Counted from the first letter of the stretch, positions 33,695 to 46,850 are shown. The stretch is 64,000 nucleotides of DNA from Kappaphycus alvarezii (GCA_002205965.3 NADL03000462.1:691001-755000); one strand, 5' to 3'. The notes: a model not told the origin generated them from the sequence alone. Program-made: numbers and translations.

Positions 33695-34821
33695 TTACTG
33701 GTAATCCCGGCCGCCAAGGCGAAAATCCGTGACAGAATGGTTGGAGTGGCCTACTGCAGAGGTTATATGACTGAGCAAAATGTCATGTTCGGCAGTTTCG
33801 ACTGGATTTCTGGCAGGTGGCGAGTAATCATCTGCTCGAGGCTCATTCGTTCGCATGAAATGCGAGTCGAATTCCTCCAAGTCCTTATTGTCTTCGGATG
33901 ACCTTGCGATGATGTCAGATGCCTCTTCCGAATTCCAGGTAGAATCCTCTTCCCCTTTGATGAATTCGGCGGGAATGTGCGTAACAGAGTTCCCGTTTCT
34001 GATTCTGCGGCGAGCGTGAGCTCCCATAGTACCGGGGGCGCATCGGTGACCAGGTTTCCAGTGGGGTGCACCGCATTTGTGACACTCATTTCGCTTACGA
34101 GCCATTTCGAAAGAGCGGTCTTGACCACGGCATTTATTACTCTTATGTGATCTAAATAGGTCATTATAACGTCCAACATGCCTCGGATTAACACCGTAGC
34201 GATTTATATTAGTCATGAACCCGCTGTGACCCTCGATAATGTAGGGTCCGGATATGTTACCCTTCGGCCCAGTAAGTAGACGGATCTGGCGCAGGTTTTG
34301 GATCGATTTTTGAAGCGTAGTGACGAATTTATTGTAAGGATATTCCTGAGACATGATATTCTAGATCGGGATGCGCGACCAATCCTGGAACTTGGTTACA
34401 TCTTTCCGAAGGTAATGAACTTTATGAGCGTCACTCTGAAAGTCAGGATGAAATTTCGGAAAGAGATCGTTGATGTGAGAAAACATTTGCTAAGGCCTTC
34501 GGAGACGTCAAAAATGTTCCTATCGTTCATGAATAACCTTAAGCGAAGTGTCTCCAGAGTTCCCTTGACTTGTGGCTGCCTTGCATCGTATATATAGTCG
34601 CTTTTCATAACCATGAATATCTCAGCGTAGTTCATATCATCGTGGCAATTCTCAAAGTAGAACTCGCGAGAAGCCCCGTCCAGTATGTGATCGAAATAGT
34701 CGGCCTTCTGAGTCTTCGAAAGGTGATACTGACGAGCACATATTCCGTATAGCTTGAGAGTCTCCTCAATTCCTTGATTCAGGTCCTCGCAGAAGTTACA
34801 GTCCTTGAACATCTTCCGCAC
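33695..34821 (-). pseudogene. Copia Gag region with CCHC zinc knuckle
   Basis: The N-terminal half (34396-34821) is helical capsid-like sequence (FCEDLNQGIEETLKLYG, KTQKADYFDHILDG). The C-terminal half (33695-34354) contains a zinc knuckle CHKCGAPHWKPGHRC (CX2C, then H, then C). The frame changes between the halves near 34370. Upstream, 34822-35088 may be the Gag N-terminus (PKEPNPPQEN). An acidic Glu/Asp/Ser tail follows the knuckle. Confidence 0.75.
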
Positions 34822-35716
34822 TTAATTTTCCTTGCGCGAGTCTTCTTTTCCGCTGTTTGCGCGGAATGCTGCTGGGCGCTCCCTCGAACTTTCTTCGTAA
34901 GGATATTCACCGTCATCAATTGTGTTTCGATGCATTATAATCTGATTATTTCGGTAGATACGAGGAGTTGCGCCTATATTCCTTCGGAAATGTATCGAGT
35001 CTCCAATTTTTGTGGGGCTTCTAACATTCTCTTGCGGTGGATTGGGCTCTTTCGGCATTATCGACGGCTCATTTGCGACTTCTGTCATGTTTAGCGCATC
35101 ACTTGGGCTTCAAGAATTCAGTAACGGATTTGGAGAGCCACGAGTGACCTTATACTAGTCCAATACACTCTTGTTAAAGTGTGGATTCACCTCCATTAAG
35201 GAGCAAAGCCAGATCAACGTAGAAACCCTCTTGTTCTTCTTTTTCGGGTCTTCTGGGGTAGCTAGGATAATAAACTGCATCGGTATCTCTGAGAATTAAT
35301 ACAGCGTAGCCACGTCAAATAGAACCGAGATCGGGAACATTGGCATCGGGAAAAACGCTTCCGTGAAAATTTTAACTCGGAGGTGGTAGGAGATCCTTCA
35401 GGTACTCACTGACATCCTCTGGGTCTGAAGGTGTGAACGGAGTATCGGAGCTGGATCCACTCGGGTCTACAGGAGGAGAAAAGAATTCAATTGTAGACTT
35501 TGCAGCAGCTACCATTGAAACGGCAGGTTCATCTCGGAACGAAGAAGGTCAATCTTCTTCATGATCTTTTCCATAGTAGACCTGAACTTGGAGCGCGAAG
35601 TAGGAGCCATGGCTTTTGTGCTGAGATATTCAGAAAGCTGCCTTCGGTTTGAGATTTTGAAGAGGTTCGGTGGGCAAGGAAGGAAACAGTAAACAAAGCA
35701 GCAAACGAATCCGGAT

Positions 35717-36028
35717 TGTCGTTTTTACCGCTTTATAACCTCATTACTGTACCCTTCTGCGACCAGGGGTAGTTATCAATAGCGCGTTGGTAGGCTAGGT
35801 AGGCTAGGGATAGGGAAAGTAAAGGATTCTTTTACAAAGAGGGCCGGGGCCGAACACAGCGGTGAGACAACGGACGAGTGTGTCTACGCTGTTGAAACTT
35901 CTCTCTGTTGCTTGGCGGAAGGTGGGAGAGTGTAACGGGGCGGCGCACAGTATTATATACCGCACGTCAACGGTACTGCAATTTTCCTTACAGTAACAAC
36001 ATAAAAACTTCTCGGCCATGACGCGACA
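35717..36028 (-). repeat. 5' LTR of copia element
   Basis: On the minus strand it starts TGTCGCGTCATGG and ends AAAAACGACA. It matches 28492-28802 in direct orientation with scattered substitutions. Confidence 0.88.
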
Positions 36029-36480
36029 GTATCTTCGGTAGTTGTTTAGTTTCGCAAACTTGAAAGTCTCTCTAAATTCTAAAGCATGATGCCATAGTAT
36101 GACACTGCAATGATATTGCTATCGATAGTAATACTATTGGAGCAATCAACTCGCGCATGCATGTCTAATCATCACAGTGTAGTATTACACTCACTCGAAT
36201 CTAGTTGACTAAATTGTAAACGTAACTGTAAACGTAACTTAATTTTACAGTTCGAATTCATCACGAGTTTCATGACACAGAATTACTCCAGAATGTCTTA
36301 CGGAGAAAACTCCAAGCTCAAGCACAAGCTCGTGACGTTTCATCAACCGATATATACAGCCTTCTGAGCAGTCTGCACCTGAACAGTGAATCTGGGCTAG
36401 AATGGATTACGTCGCGGTACCGAAAAAACTAAAATTCAGAAAGTATCAATAACGTCATCTGTCACAAAAATGCCGAAAGT

Positions 36481-37475
36481 GTGAAGAAGACCATTGAACT
36501 CAGTATTTCTCGGTGCGATGCAGCTCAGGAAAAAAAGATAAAGAGACTCTCTAGCTGCATCTATGAACATGGGAAGGCAAACAACATTGGAGACAACAAA
36601 TTTAATTCGGGACAGATCGATGGCTTTTTACACAGCGATGTAATTGATGATGGAAAAAGAAACATAAACGTCGCCCCTCTTTTTGTCCACGATAATCAGG
36701 AACTTGTGGAAGACCAGCTAAACAGTGAAGAGCAATTACTTGCCCCTATTATGGAACCATTCCTTGATGACGAGTTTCCGCTATCAAAAGAACCTCATGA
36801 TTCAGACCAGGCTGAAGACTTGCCGTGGATCAATTCTTCACCCCAAACCAACCATACTATGGATCATTCTGATCCCAGAGATTCCGGTGACTGTAAAAAT
36901 AATTTGAAGGTTATGAGACGACTGCTTAAGCAGTGGAAAAATGACAAGTCGTTGCTCGCCCTATCCATGGTTTCAGGAAGCGTATGCTTCACTGTTGATT
37001 ATTACAATTACGTCAAGGATATACATGTACTTGACAATGACATTTCGGAGCCAAAATCGGGCTCTGATCATCTTGTCTATCATTCAGATTCCAATGACGA
37101 CTCTTCTCGCAAACAAAGTGACGGTTGGAACCTAGAGAATACTTCTCTTCTACCGAACTACAAAAAAGTCACAAAGTTGCGCACAAACCTTCTGAATCAT
37201 TTTCTTCCACGTAGCTTTTTGGTTGGGCTCAGTTCAAAGGAGGCAAAGTCCTTCTGAATCATTTTCTTCCACGTAGCTTTTTGGTTGGGCTCAGTTCAAA
37301 GGAGGCAAAGTCCAATAACAACACAAGACATGGATCCACCGAAGTACTTCGGAACAACAATCATCACGCTCCATGTTCCAACCTTAGGCTATCTGATCTA
37401 TCCGATAAAGATGATAGTAGCGAAGGAAGTGATGATAGGGATACAGCCAATTTCGGTCCCAATGTTGATTTCTAA
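36481..37475 (+). pseudogene. Acidic ORF broken by a 62-bp tandem duplication
   Basis: The ORF runs from 36481 and ends at 37257 just after entering the second copy of a 62-bp tandem duplication. With a single copy of the unit the frame would run on to the segment that ends at 37475 (SNNNTRHGSTEVLRNN and on to DDSSEGSDDRD). The product is acidic and Ser/Asn-rich with one helical patch (KVMRRLLKQWKNDKSLL). Its position before the transposase-like frames suggests it is part of the same element. Function unknown. Confidence 0.5.
37189..37312. repeat. Perfect 62-bp tandem duplication
   Basis: Units 37189-37250 and 37251-37312 are identical and both start CTTCTGAATCATTTTC. Because 62 is not a multiple of 3, it shifts the reading frame of the surrounding ORF. 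Confidence 0.95.
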
Positions 37476-40329
37476 CCTTCGTCGGAGGGTTTTTAGACAG
37501 AAGTCACAAGTCCGCATCGTCCTTCCAAGCTCTTGGGCGGCATACGACATTCTCAATCCTTTGACGTTCCAGTTTTTATATGGTAATTCTCTTCTCAGTT
37601 CAGAGCAATTTGTGTCAGATGACATCTAACTCCCTGTCTCAACAATCGAATCAAGCCCCATGGTTGTCAACATGTGTTCTGCATTGGACTCAAAATCTTG
37701 TATTTTCATTAGGGAAGGGGATAAAAAGGTCACTTATCGAGCCGGTACCGTCGTTTTGGTCATTGTTACCGCTACACCATATTGTGCAATTCAGCATGTG
37801 GATCGAGATTATGCAGAAGATCGGTATGATACAGCAGGTGTACTCGGTACAACTCGGATTATAGGAACAGGAAACCCAAATCAAGATATCCCATTCTCAC
37901 ATTCTTCAACTGGATATGCAATGATAGAGGACATCATTATGAAGTATTGTACAGATGCAGCTACTCTGTATCACACACCAGAAGGCGCCAGAATAGGTGT
38001 ACACCAGACTCCGACATTTAGACCCAGTGATACATGCACCTTATACAGACCTTCTCGTTTACATCACACGACTCAAGACTCGGATAGTTCCAGACAAAAC
38101 ATTACATCACTTGAGTTAATGGGTGTGTTGTGTCACGTTTTGGAGGTATGAACGGGGTTTTCCATCTCGGTTATTGACATGGGTGCACTTTGACAAGTCA
38201 CAGAACAATGTTAACTTCATTTCTCAAGAAAAAGTTGCTGACATTGAATTAGTTAACCAAGGACAACGTCCTCCACATAATGTGACAGAAGGTAATGCTT
38301 CTCAGGGGAGTACTCCCGCGAAATGTGCTCGTAGTCCCAACTAAGTTTTTCTTAAGACTGGACTTCCGTATGTCGTCTATCGGATGTTGTTATATTGTGA
38401 TGATTTCAATCCCTTCTCAACAATGTACCCTCAAGGATCAGCTGGTGGAGTCTACATACTCCAATTGGGTCTCCCACCGGAGCTACGAAGGAGCAACAGT
38501 TCTGGTCGAATAGTTTCGCATACTCCACGAGGTGTAAGTAGTAATGAAGTCCTTCCTTACCTCTTAGATGATCTTGTGGACGGTACCGTCCGTGGAATTG
38601 ATGGAGTCTTACCAACTGGTGCACCATGCAAAATATTTTTGGACGTGGTCGGTTTCATAGGGTACTATCCAGCTGCGTCACACACAGTTGATGTTCTTGG
38701 TCACAACGCGGGTTCTGCTTGCAATTTGTGTACCTTCAGGAGGCTACCGAAAACGACACACACGAACTCAAGATATGGTTAGACGACATCCATATCAGCA
38801 AAGCATTCTTCGTTTCTCCGAAATTCAGCTCTACACGAAGTACTTAGTCGATGTAATATCTCAGACAGTTATTGCAACTATCTTGGAATGAAGAATACTA
38901 CAGATGTGTCTTTAGAACGTTGCCCATTGGTAGAACTGTCACGAAGACTAACAGAGGAGAGACGATTCATCCCTCTCAACAACAATAAAAATGTTCCAGT
39001 CGTCAGTGGTTTGTTCGATCCGTACAGATCAAATGTTATAGCTCCAGATCACTTCCTATCAGGGCTGGCACAATACATCCTATCATGTACATATGGAATA
39101 CTCCAGAATAATGAGTACAGGCATATAGCAAATGCTGTAGTCGTTGATGCTTTGTTAAGGAATGGTCTCGTATATCAAAATGTCGTGTTCAATGAGAAAA
39201 AGAAAGCACTTAACAGTATGATTCTATCTGGTATAGTCTTTGTGCTAAGTGCTTCAGTTCCAGTTTTCAAGCGAATAGCTGCATCGGAAAATGAGAGTAC
39301 TCTCATATCAAAGTGTTTGACGTTGTTGGAAAGGGTTCAATCCCTTTTCGTATATACTTATTGGTAGCCAGATGAAGAAGTTGATGTTGCGATCTGTACA
39401 GATTTCGTGACTAGACAAAGGCGGTACCAGTGCATATCAGAGCTTACTACAGTGGCAAAAAGATACGTCTCAGAATTCAACGAAGTATGTAAGTTATCAC
39501 AGCACGCCCGTCGTTTGTTTGATAAGATGAACCTTCACAGTCTTCTTGAGCTTTATGAATTCACTATTTCAACATTTGGGCATCGCAGAGAAATCATAGA
39601 GCTTGTTTTCGAGGCTACACATCCGCCCTTGAAGAGATGTATTGCTCGAAGCAATCACCACAATGCACATGTCCTCGCAGTCGAACACTGTCTCTGTACG
39701 GACTGGTTGTGCAGACTTGCAGTACTGTAATCCATTGCCAAGAATGAAGCAATTAAATCAGCATCACTTTACCGGTTCGCTATTAAGAAGCTCCTGTTTG
39801 GTTCTAGTACTACGATTCTGCAGTATGATGCCCATGAAGAAGAACTGAAGCAAGTGGAATCTGCAGTTCCAGATTTGTTCAAGACATTTCTCCTTAAAAG
39901 ATGGGCAAAAGATCTTCGATCTGATTCTTTCCGTATACCCATTTCTTCTCATTGGACAGGCAGGAAGCAATTCAAAGAAGATATGCGACTTTCAGAATGT
40001 TTCGTATGTGGAGATTTATCAGTTGAAGATGTTGTACAACATAATTTAAGATTATACAATAAGTCTTTACCATTGATATGTGATACCTTCGCAAAACACA
40101 GGGTATACTTGGAAGCAAAACGAACTCGTCGAACACAAGATGGTCAGTCTATCGGGAAACCAAATGCATTCAATACCGTTGAGAACAACTGTGCATTTCA
40201 GATTCTACTTTCAGGTCACAATCAGAGTGAGAAATATATAACTCCGAATTCGTCAAGAAGCACTTCTTTGCGTCTCAAATTTTTTTGCCACTGTGATGTT
40301 TTTACAGGGAGGCAGTGAAGACTTATTCA

Positions 40330-42265
40330 GTGTATGTGTGAAATGTAACGTTCATGATTCAGAAACAGTACAGGTTACTGGTGGTTTGGTCAGTACTGAC
40401 CAGCTTCACCTTGTCTAGATGTATGATCATGTGAGGAGAATTGGTATATATCACTGCTGTGACTTCGATTTCAATGAGTCTGGATGTCTTGTTGATAATT
40501 CAAGTACAATTTTTCACTCGAGTTCTTTGTTGCAATGTGGACTCATGATGATTAAACGTCGTCCCAGCGGCTGCCTTCCACGAATTGCGTGAATAAAGAG
40601 ACAGTACCGTCTTTTACCACTGGTAATGGCGCTATACGGAGGGGAGTTTCAAAAGTAAGTGTCGTTTGTCGGGAAGTTTGTCTCACACATGTATGACCTA
40701 TTCGTCTCAAGGTTCAGATGATTTAATTCACTATAATTTACAGTAAATTACTTGACCAGACTGTACCGTCTATAGCCATACAGTATAACATATAGTCAAA
40801 AAGCCAAGATAAACATCATACTGGTACTGGTACCAGTATCATACCAATGAATCGTTACATTATTTTTTTGGTTGCTTTCAGGACATGTAATTGAGATTTT
40901 AATCACCTCGACAACCGTATGCCACTTGGGAAAGTTGTTACCAATAATGCATTTGGTTGGCTTCCTCAAACACAGATGGTTACGAAATTAATGCTGCAGA
41001 GCGTCTTTTGAAATAGATACTCATAAATATAATTAAAAAAACAGTTCTATACAAAGGCGGTTGATTCGAATCGTACGATTCAAACCATCATGCACAAAGT
41101 ACCCCTACCGAAGGCTAAAAGCGTCCGGAACCTCGAAAATTCTCATGCGGACTACCTGTTACCTGATCTGAGAGTCTGCAACCGCATCACACCCCATCCG
41201 ACTAGTACTAGCCTTGCGATTACTTCTATGCAATTGTTTCATAATCATCAATGAACCCATGCAGACGTTGAGGGACTGCAGGCTTGGTGTGGTGCCCTAT
41301 GTAGTCGAGTGAAACAAGAGACCAACAGACGCTCAAGCACAAGTTCAAAGGATCTCAACCGTTTCACACTGCAATCGGCAACCGGCCAGTACTAGCCTTT
41401 GTTACTGAGCATTTGTTTCGGTTTCATAATACAACACCATTATACCTAAACCTTTTCGAACTCATCAGTCTACCGCGATGACACGCAGTGGTAACGGAAT
41501 TGGTGAAGATTTACCGTACCATCACCCCTTTCGATTAGATGTTCATTGGTCGTATTGGTAAGCTGCTGCGATACCGCAATTCCACCACTCAATCTATGTG
41601 TATCTACGCCTTCTGAAGTGTACTCTTGCAATTTTACGTTTCCTGTTCCTGCGAGAAAGCGGTACCGCAATTTCATCACTCCATCCCATTTTATCTACGC
41701 CTTCTGATTTTTACTCTTGTACTGTACATTTCCTGTTCCTGCGAGAACGCCTGTTCCCAATTCCTGCTGCCTGTACAGGCAAAATAGGTATTCATAAGCA
41801 CAGTAAACGGCCTGGATACATATATTGTTATCTTTCAAGTGATAAATTGGAAAACGTGCGACTCTTAGATCTATAAGGAAGCTCGCTGCTTCAGTGATTA
41901 CCGTACAGATGCGCGTGAGAAGTCGAGTTTATTCATTTTTCATGGTACATTAAGTCATTTCATGGACCAAAGCGTCCAGGTTTCTTGTGTTCTTCGATCA
42001 GTGTTCTTTGTGGGTACCCACAGTGCGCATCTTACGATTTTCGTACGGAGTGAAGATCGTCAAGTACTGACATTAGGTCGCTTGGAATTTGCATGAAACA
42101 AACCCGTTGATTTTCGTGAATGCTCAATGCCAACGGTTTGCGCAGTATCAATGACTGAACGGACAAATAGCAACGGTAGCACCTAGGTGTAGAAGCGGAT
42201 TAGCTGTAGTTTGTAACGTACTCTTGCCTGTGAATTGGTGAAGCGATCATCGTCAACGGTAAAAG
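40330..42265. other. No gene; includes imperfect 92-bp tandem duplication
   Basis: An imperfect direct duplication lies at about 41574-41665 and 41666-41756. Both units hold TATCTACGCCTTCTGA and TTTCCTGTTCCTGCGAGAA. A weaker pair (ACTAGCCTT...TTTCATAAT) occurs near 41205 and 41390. Nothing coding is supported. Confidence 0.5.
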
Positions 42266-43239
42266 TGCTATCGGCAGAGCTGATTTTGGTGATCTTTTTT
42301 TTTATCTGATTCACTGCTAACCAGCAGGCACTGTACTGTACAGTAAGGGCAATTTTCTTTTGTCGCCCAATATTATTCCTGGTACTGTATACTCACCCGA
42401 TGGGGCTTGAGGGCTTGCAATCTGGACCACTCGGCCCCTAAATTGGACCTGATATTTTCGCAAGTGAAAGGCACCTATTGGGCCAAGTGTCGAATTTACT
42501 TATATCTAACTTGGATCTCCCTACCTTGGCTGACCCTAACTTCACTCACCCCGCCGTCGTAGATAGCCCTAACCTAGTTAACTAGTATTTATACCTACCT
42601 GGCCACTAGGGCCCCAGATTAAACAGCTACCCCGGTGTTGGCTCTGAACTTGACTCCCAACTTCCGCCTTTGCAGAAACCTTGCCAACGGCAACTTTGGC
42701 TATAGCCACGTTTATCCACCCGGGTCCCCCTCCTATTTACCCCCTCTCTACCCAATAATATTATACCCCTTTCATTGATTGTTTTTTATATTTACTAACA
42801 CTTGGTGCCCCGGACTCCGGCGTCTATATACAAATAGGAACTTCAAGGTTGTCGTTGGTGATAACATCCTTATCTTCAAAGGAGATACTCAGCACTGCTG
42901 ACCCACTACTACATCTTCTTTGTATATTATTAAACCGCTGGTGTCTACGGTCATTTGGAATATATTCTTATCAAGTTTCTAGCATTCCGCGGATCACAGT
43001 CCGGCCTTATAACCCGGAGGACAAGTATATCGTGCAGACGTCCAAGGAATCACCCCAGCTATATCATCATAACTTCTCCTCGCCATCAGCGAGCTGTGGT
43101 ACTGCATCGCAGGGTGCTTAAAGATTAAGAGGGAGAGCTAACACCCTGGGTTTCTTGTTGTGTAGGTGTTGGCTTTCTCATTTTACGACGGGATTCCTTA
43201 TCTCGACGAGAACAACTGCGCACCTCGCATTGCGCTAAA
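42266..43239 (+). repeat. Solo LTR, copy C, truncated and decayed
   Basis: Matches copies A and B from TGCTATCGGCAGAGC onward but lacks their first 30 or so bases. It ends CATTGCGCTAAA instead of CATTGCACTACA. It shares more detail with copy B in the first half (GGTACTGTATACTCACCC) and with copy A in the second half (TTCTTATCAAGTTTCTAGC). Confidence 0.78.
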
Positions 43240-46200
43240 TTGTGCATCCTTTGCTCGCTCTTCGCATTGCTATCATGCCGCTTGAAGTTCTCTCGGCATG
43301 GTAATGTTTACACTGCATCGATATCAAGATCGGGTTGCATCCACAAAACAGGTTGTCAAGAGCGGGGTTTCTAAAATTGTTTGGTAACAGATCTCTTGGT
43401 CCTCTGAACGAAATTGCCAATAGAATATGTTAGCAATAATTTCATGCCACAGAGACGGTCCAAATGGCCCACAACTGCTCAGAAGCGCAGATGAGCCCCC
43501 GAATCTGCTCTCCCGAGGAACGAGATGCCAGACAATCTGTCACAGTTCGTGAAAAGTGACGATAACTCAAATTTTAGCTTGATTTGGGATGGGGCGCTAG
43601 CCCTCTAACCATCTCATGAAAATCCCCTATTCCAAAGTTTGACTCACCTAACCCACTTGGCTTCACCATCTCTTTCGAGTCGGCTACTGACGGCATATGC
43701 GAACTGGAACGCGGGGTCTGTTATACGCCATATTTCAGTAGTTTTATCTTTAATATTTGATTAAATGTGTTTGTGTTTCTCTTTTTTTAATTATCCGCTG
43801 TAAGTAGCGGTTGAACATTCAGAGAGAGGGAACAATGTGGGGCATGTACCCCTGGCGACGGCAGGCGCGACAGAACAGCATGTTATTTGCATGAAGAAAA
43901 TCGAATATCTGAGCAGTTGTTTGATACGGCATTCGGCATCGTATTCGTTTACGAAGTATTTTAAGGCGATGAGCCGGGCGTGATTTTGGACGAATTACGT
44001 AATTGTACTTCAGGGAGCACCGAGAATGTTAAAGGCCAGAGGGATGAAGGCGGGAAGAAGGCTCAGTCGCGGCAGTTAATTTCGGCCTTATGCAGGTTCT
44101 TTTGGAGGCCCGTTGTCTATCGGATGGAAGCCTGCTCGGTAGCCCCTGCAGTGCGGCTGTCGGTGGCGGGGATGGAGGAAGGGACGAGCACCCAAGACGC
44201 GATGATTTTGCCGGTGGTGGGTATGCCGGGGATTTCCCCCGGATAGGGCGAGTAGGCTTCAGCCAGAATATCGGCTGGACGAAAATTCTGGCCACCGACG
44301 AGAAAGGGTTGTATGAGGGTATAGCGGATTATGTTCGAATAGAGGACTAAACGGTCTATGGCGTTAGGGAGAGATTTATGGCTTCGGCCGAGTCCAAATA
44401 CGTGTCTGCAAAAGAGTGAGTTGGCGCCACGGGGTTTCATCGGCACCTGACAGTGAGCACGGAGGAGAACGGTGGACTGGTCGCTGTAGAGGGGAATTTT
44501 CAAGTGCTCCTGTAACGTAGATGGACTACGCGGGAGATGCAACTACTGTGAAAGAGAGAGGGTGAGCACAGCGAAACGCCGATGCGGGCGTCTTCAGGAA
44601 GGAGTTTCAGCGTACGCAGCGGCAGCATTCCTGTTTGGACTGTTACATCGGGTTCTTCGTTTGCTCCAAAGTGTTTCGCAGTCATAACACAGCAGAATAT
44701 AGTGCGTTGAACACCTGATATAATCGCTTTGTGTAAAATGAGGGTTATCAAGCAGTGTCTCCCGCTCAAAATAATCTAGGCAGCCTTTATATTCAAATCG
44801 TGAGCGACAGACAGGACTTTTCCGATTCTTAATTAATGTTTACACCTACTGGGCCCAAATGAAGTTCTTGTCCCCCTTTGGCGGAATGATTGGAAAATGA
44901 TGGGTGAATATGATAAGATGGATTCTACGTGGCTTTGATCCGCAAATATCAGCAAATCACGCTGTCACGCCTCCATCTCGGCTGAATCTGCACCCGCTAT
45001 ACTTTAAGCATCTCTAGATATTGCCATGTGGGCAGCTAACCGTTGCTCAAGATATTAGTATACACTAAGAACCTATCGAAAGGGGCTACATAACCGCCAA
45101 CTCGGAAGACTCGGCCACAAATTCTGGTCACTCAAGGCGTCGCTTGTTCGTAAACTTCGAACTAGCTTCAACCAAATCTTTGTCTAGGTCTACATTCACG
45201 AACCCAGTCAAAAATATGTCTAATGACTTCTTATTCCTTGCTGCACCATTCTTTCAGTCTCGCATCCTCACCCTCTAGAACAAGGTTGCCGGTATCGAAG
45301 GCCAGCTATCTGAAATCTTCAACCTCCTCAAGAAAAACTCTGGAAATGCAGCCGCTGCTACGCCAGCTTCGACTGCAGGTGAAGACTAGATCCTGTCGGA
45401 CCCGACTGCCGACAAATCTCCGTCTACCGCAGAGGCCTTCCAGTTGAGAATCGGTCACCGATTGAGACCGGCTCTTCTCTCCTAACAGCTCTTGCGACGT
45501 GATTACACCAAATCCAAAGAGTTTCCCAGTTATAACTCCCATTGTACGCATGAATTAAACGAATGGAACCGGCTAAGTATCTCAGAGTCTGGGGAGACAC
45601 TCAGATTACCTCATCCAATTACACTATTACATTGTTCTCGGTCATCTCAGCCCAATCATTTTTTCGCTGGAATATAATCTCTCCTTTTTGTGCCTTCCTA
45701 TTCCAACCATTGCTAGAAGCGTACATTCATTCGAAGCAGTTCAGGTTGACATCAAACTTAAGCCTTCGCAGTGCACTCATTAGGGTACCATTTCCGGAAG
45801 AAGAGCCCCGTGCCTAAAGCCGCTGCACAGCAGCATCCGGATACCAGTGATCGTTACATTTTTAACCCTGCCACTACCAGTTCTGCCTCGAATGATCGTT
45901 CAATACAAAGGTTCAAATCAGTCCCAACTACGGGAGCGAGTCAGCCGCACAAGCTACCATTGATTACTGTAATGCGTACTTAGTTATCCGTGTTGCTGTT
46001 AGCTTGTACCAGTGTATGCTCTGTTTTGATAAAGAGTTTGTGTTTCTCAAATTGTTTTATTCACCGTTAATTGTAACCCCATAAAATTCTTCAACTAAAG
46101 TCCTACCCCCCAAAATATGGATCATCTCACTTTTGCCGTCTAAATATGATTTATTTCGGCACGCATCTTCTGTTTATTTCTCTTGGTCTTCTGGCAGTCC

Positions 46201-46850
46201 ATGATGCGAGATGTAATGACCAGCTCCTGAATCGTGGTGCCCGAAATAAACCGCACATTGGCTTTTGTAGCCTATTGTGATCGGCGTTAAGGAGTACATC
46301 CTGTAACAGGAACACATTTTGTCATATTAATATTAAATATCTAACACCCAATCATGTATTACCACAAATCAATGCTTGCCATATCACACACAAACTCATC
46401 GTCCAGCGAAGCACCCATGCTGGACGAATTTATCCCCTGTACTCGGTAGGTCGTTGGTACAGTATCACACTTCCAGCGGTGTGATTCGTCAGTGCTTCTA
46501 CCAGCTCCTCAGTAGACTTTTAGCGAAAATACTCATTTTTCTCGATATGACAAGAGCGGGTACAAAAAAAGTGAGACAAAAGTAGTGTTAAACATGGAAT
46601 AGCAGTGCTCCAACGTAACATTCAAGTATGACATAGTGCGAAAATTTAATAAAAGAAAAAATTAGTTTTTGCTAAAATTCTATGGTATTCAAAAAAGATT
46701 TAGTAATAGTGCAAAGAATACAGCCAAATTGTAAAATATTCCAGTATTTCTGTAAAGACCTTGTAAAGACCTTGTCTTTACGCATGAACAGTTTACATCA
46801 AATGGTTTCTACGGTGTCCACTGCAGGAACCGACAATAGTGTCGTGCAAC
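43240..46850. other. Mostly unassigned; a few unrecognised ORFs
   Basis: A minus-strand pair (44117-44542 and 44500-44769) reads LYSNIIRYTLIQPFLVGG, then NFRPADILAEAYSPYPG. RPADIL recalls the endonuclease motif of the LINE copies, but the surrounding sequence does not match, so I do not assign it. Near 45280-45400 a plus frame holds NKVAGIEGQLSEIFNLLKKN, a short coiled-coil-like piece. From 45990 to 46800 nothing is seen. Confidence 0.35.

Larger units (their letters stand above)
28492..36028 (-). mobile_element. Complete Ty1/copia LTR retrotransposon, decayed, 7.5 kb
   Basis: Direct LTRs (28492-28802 and 35717-36028) end in TGTCG...CGACA-type termini. They are flanked by a perfect 5-bp target duplication GTATC (28487-28491 and 36029-36033). 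The minus-strand coding order is Gag with a zinc knuckle, protease region, integrase, reverse transcriptase, RNase H, which is the copia order. A purine tract GGGGGGAGT abuts the inner edge of the 3' LTR near 28803-28812. The primer-binding site next to the 5' LTR (minus: ATCCGGATTCG) does not begin TGG and is not the usual initiator-Met site. LTR divergence, frameshifts and a mutated RT active site show it is dead. Confidence 0.92.
36481..40320 (+). mobile_element. Decayed CACTA-like (Transposase_21-type) DNA transposon
   Basis: A series of plus-strand frames reads as one eroded large transposase. Frame 38384-38782 has LYCDDFNPFSTMYPQGSAGG, QLGLPPELR, CKIFLDVVGFIGYYPAA and LGHNAGSACNLCTF. 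This order (a D-x-FNP segment, a second Asp region, a GH...C..C motif) resembles TNP2/Transposase_21 proteins of CACTA elements. Frames 38888-39367 and 39407-39730 follow, the latter with NLHSLLELYEFTISTFGHRRE and LVFEATHPPLKR. Then 39854-40318 has a CFVCGD motif. No CACTA termini were identified, so the boundaries are those of the coding signal. Confidence 0.6.

Noticed and set aside
23854..43239. Solo LTRs B and C as the two ends of one long element
   Set aside because: They are 18 kb apart, the space between holds unrelated complete elements, and each copy has its own flanking duplication or truncation.
44117..44769. RPADIL motif suggesting a fourth LINE endonuclease
   Set aside because: The residues around it do not follow the Cys-His finger or the later DVTI motif of the three accepted copies.
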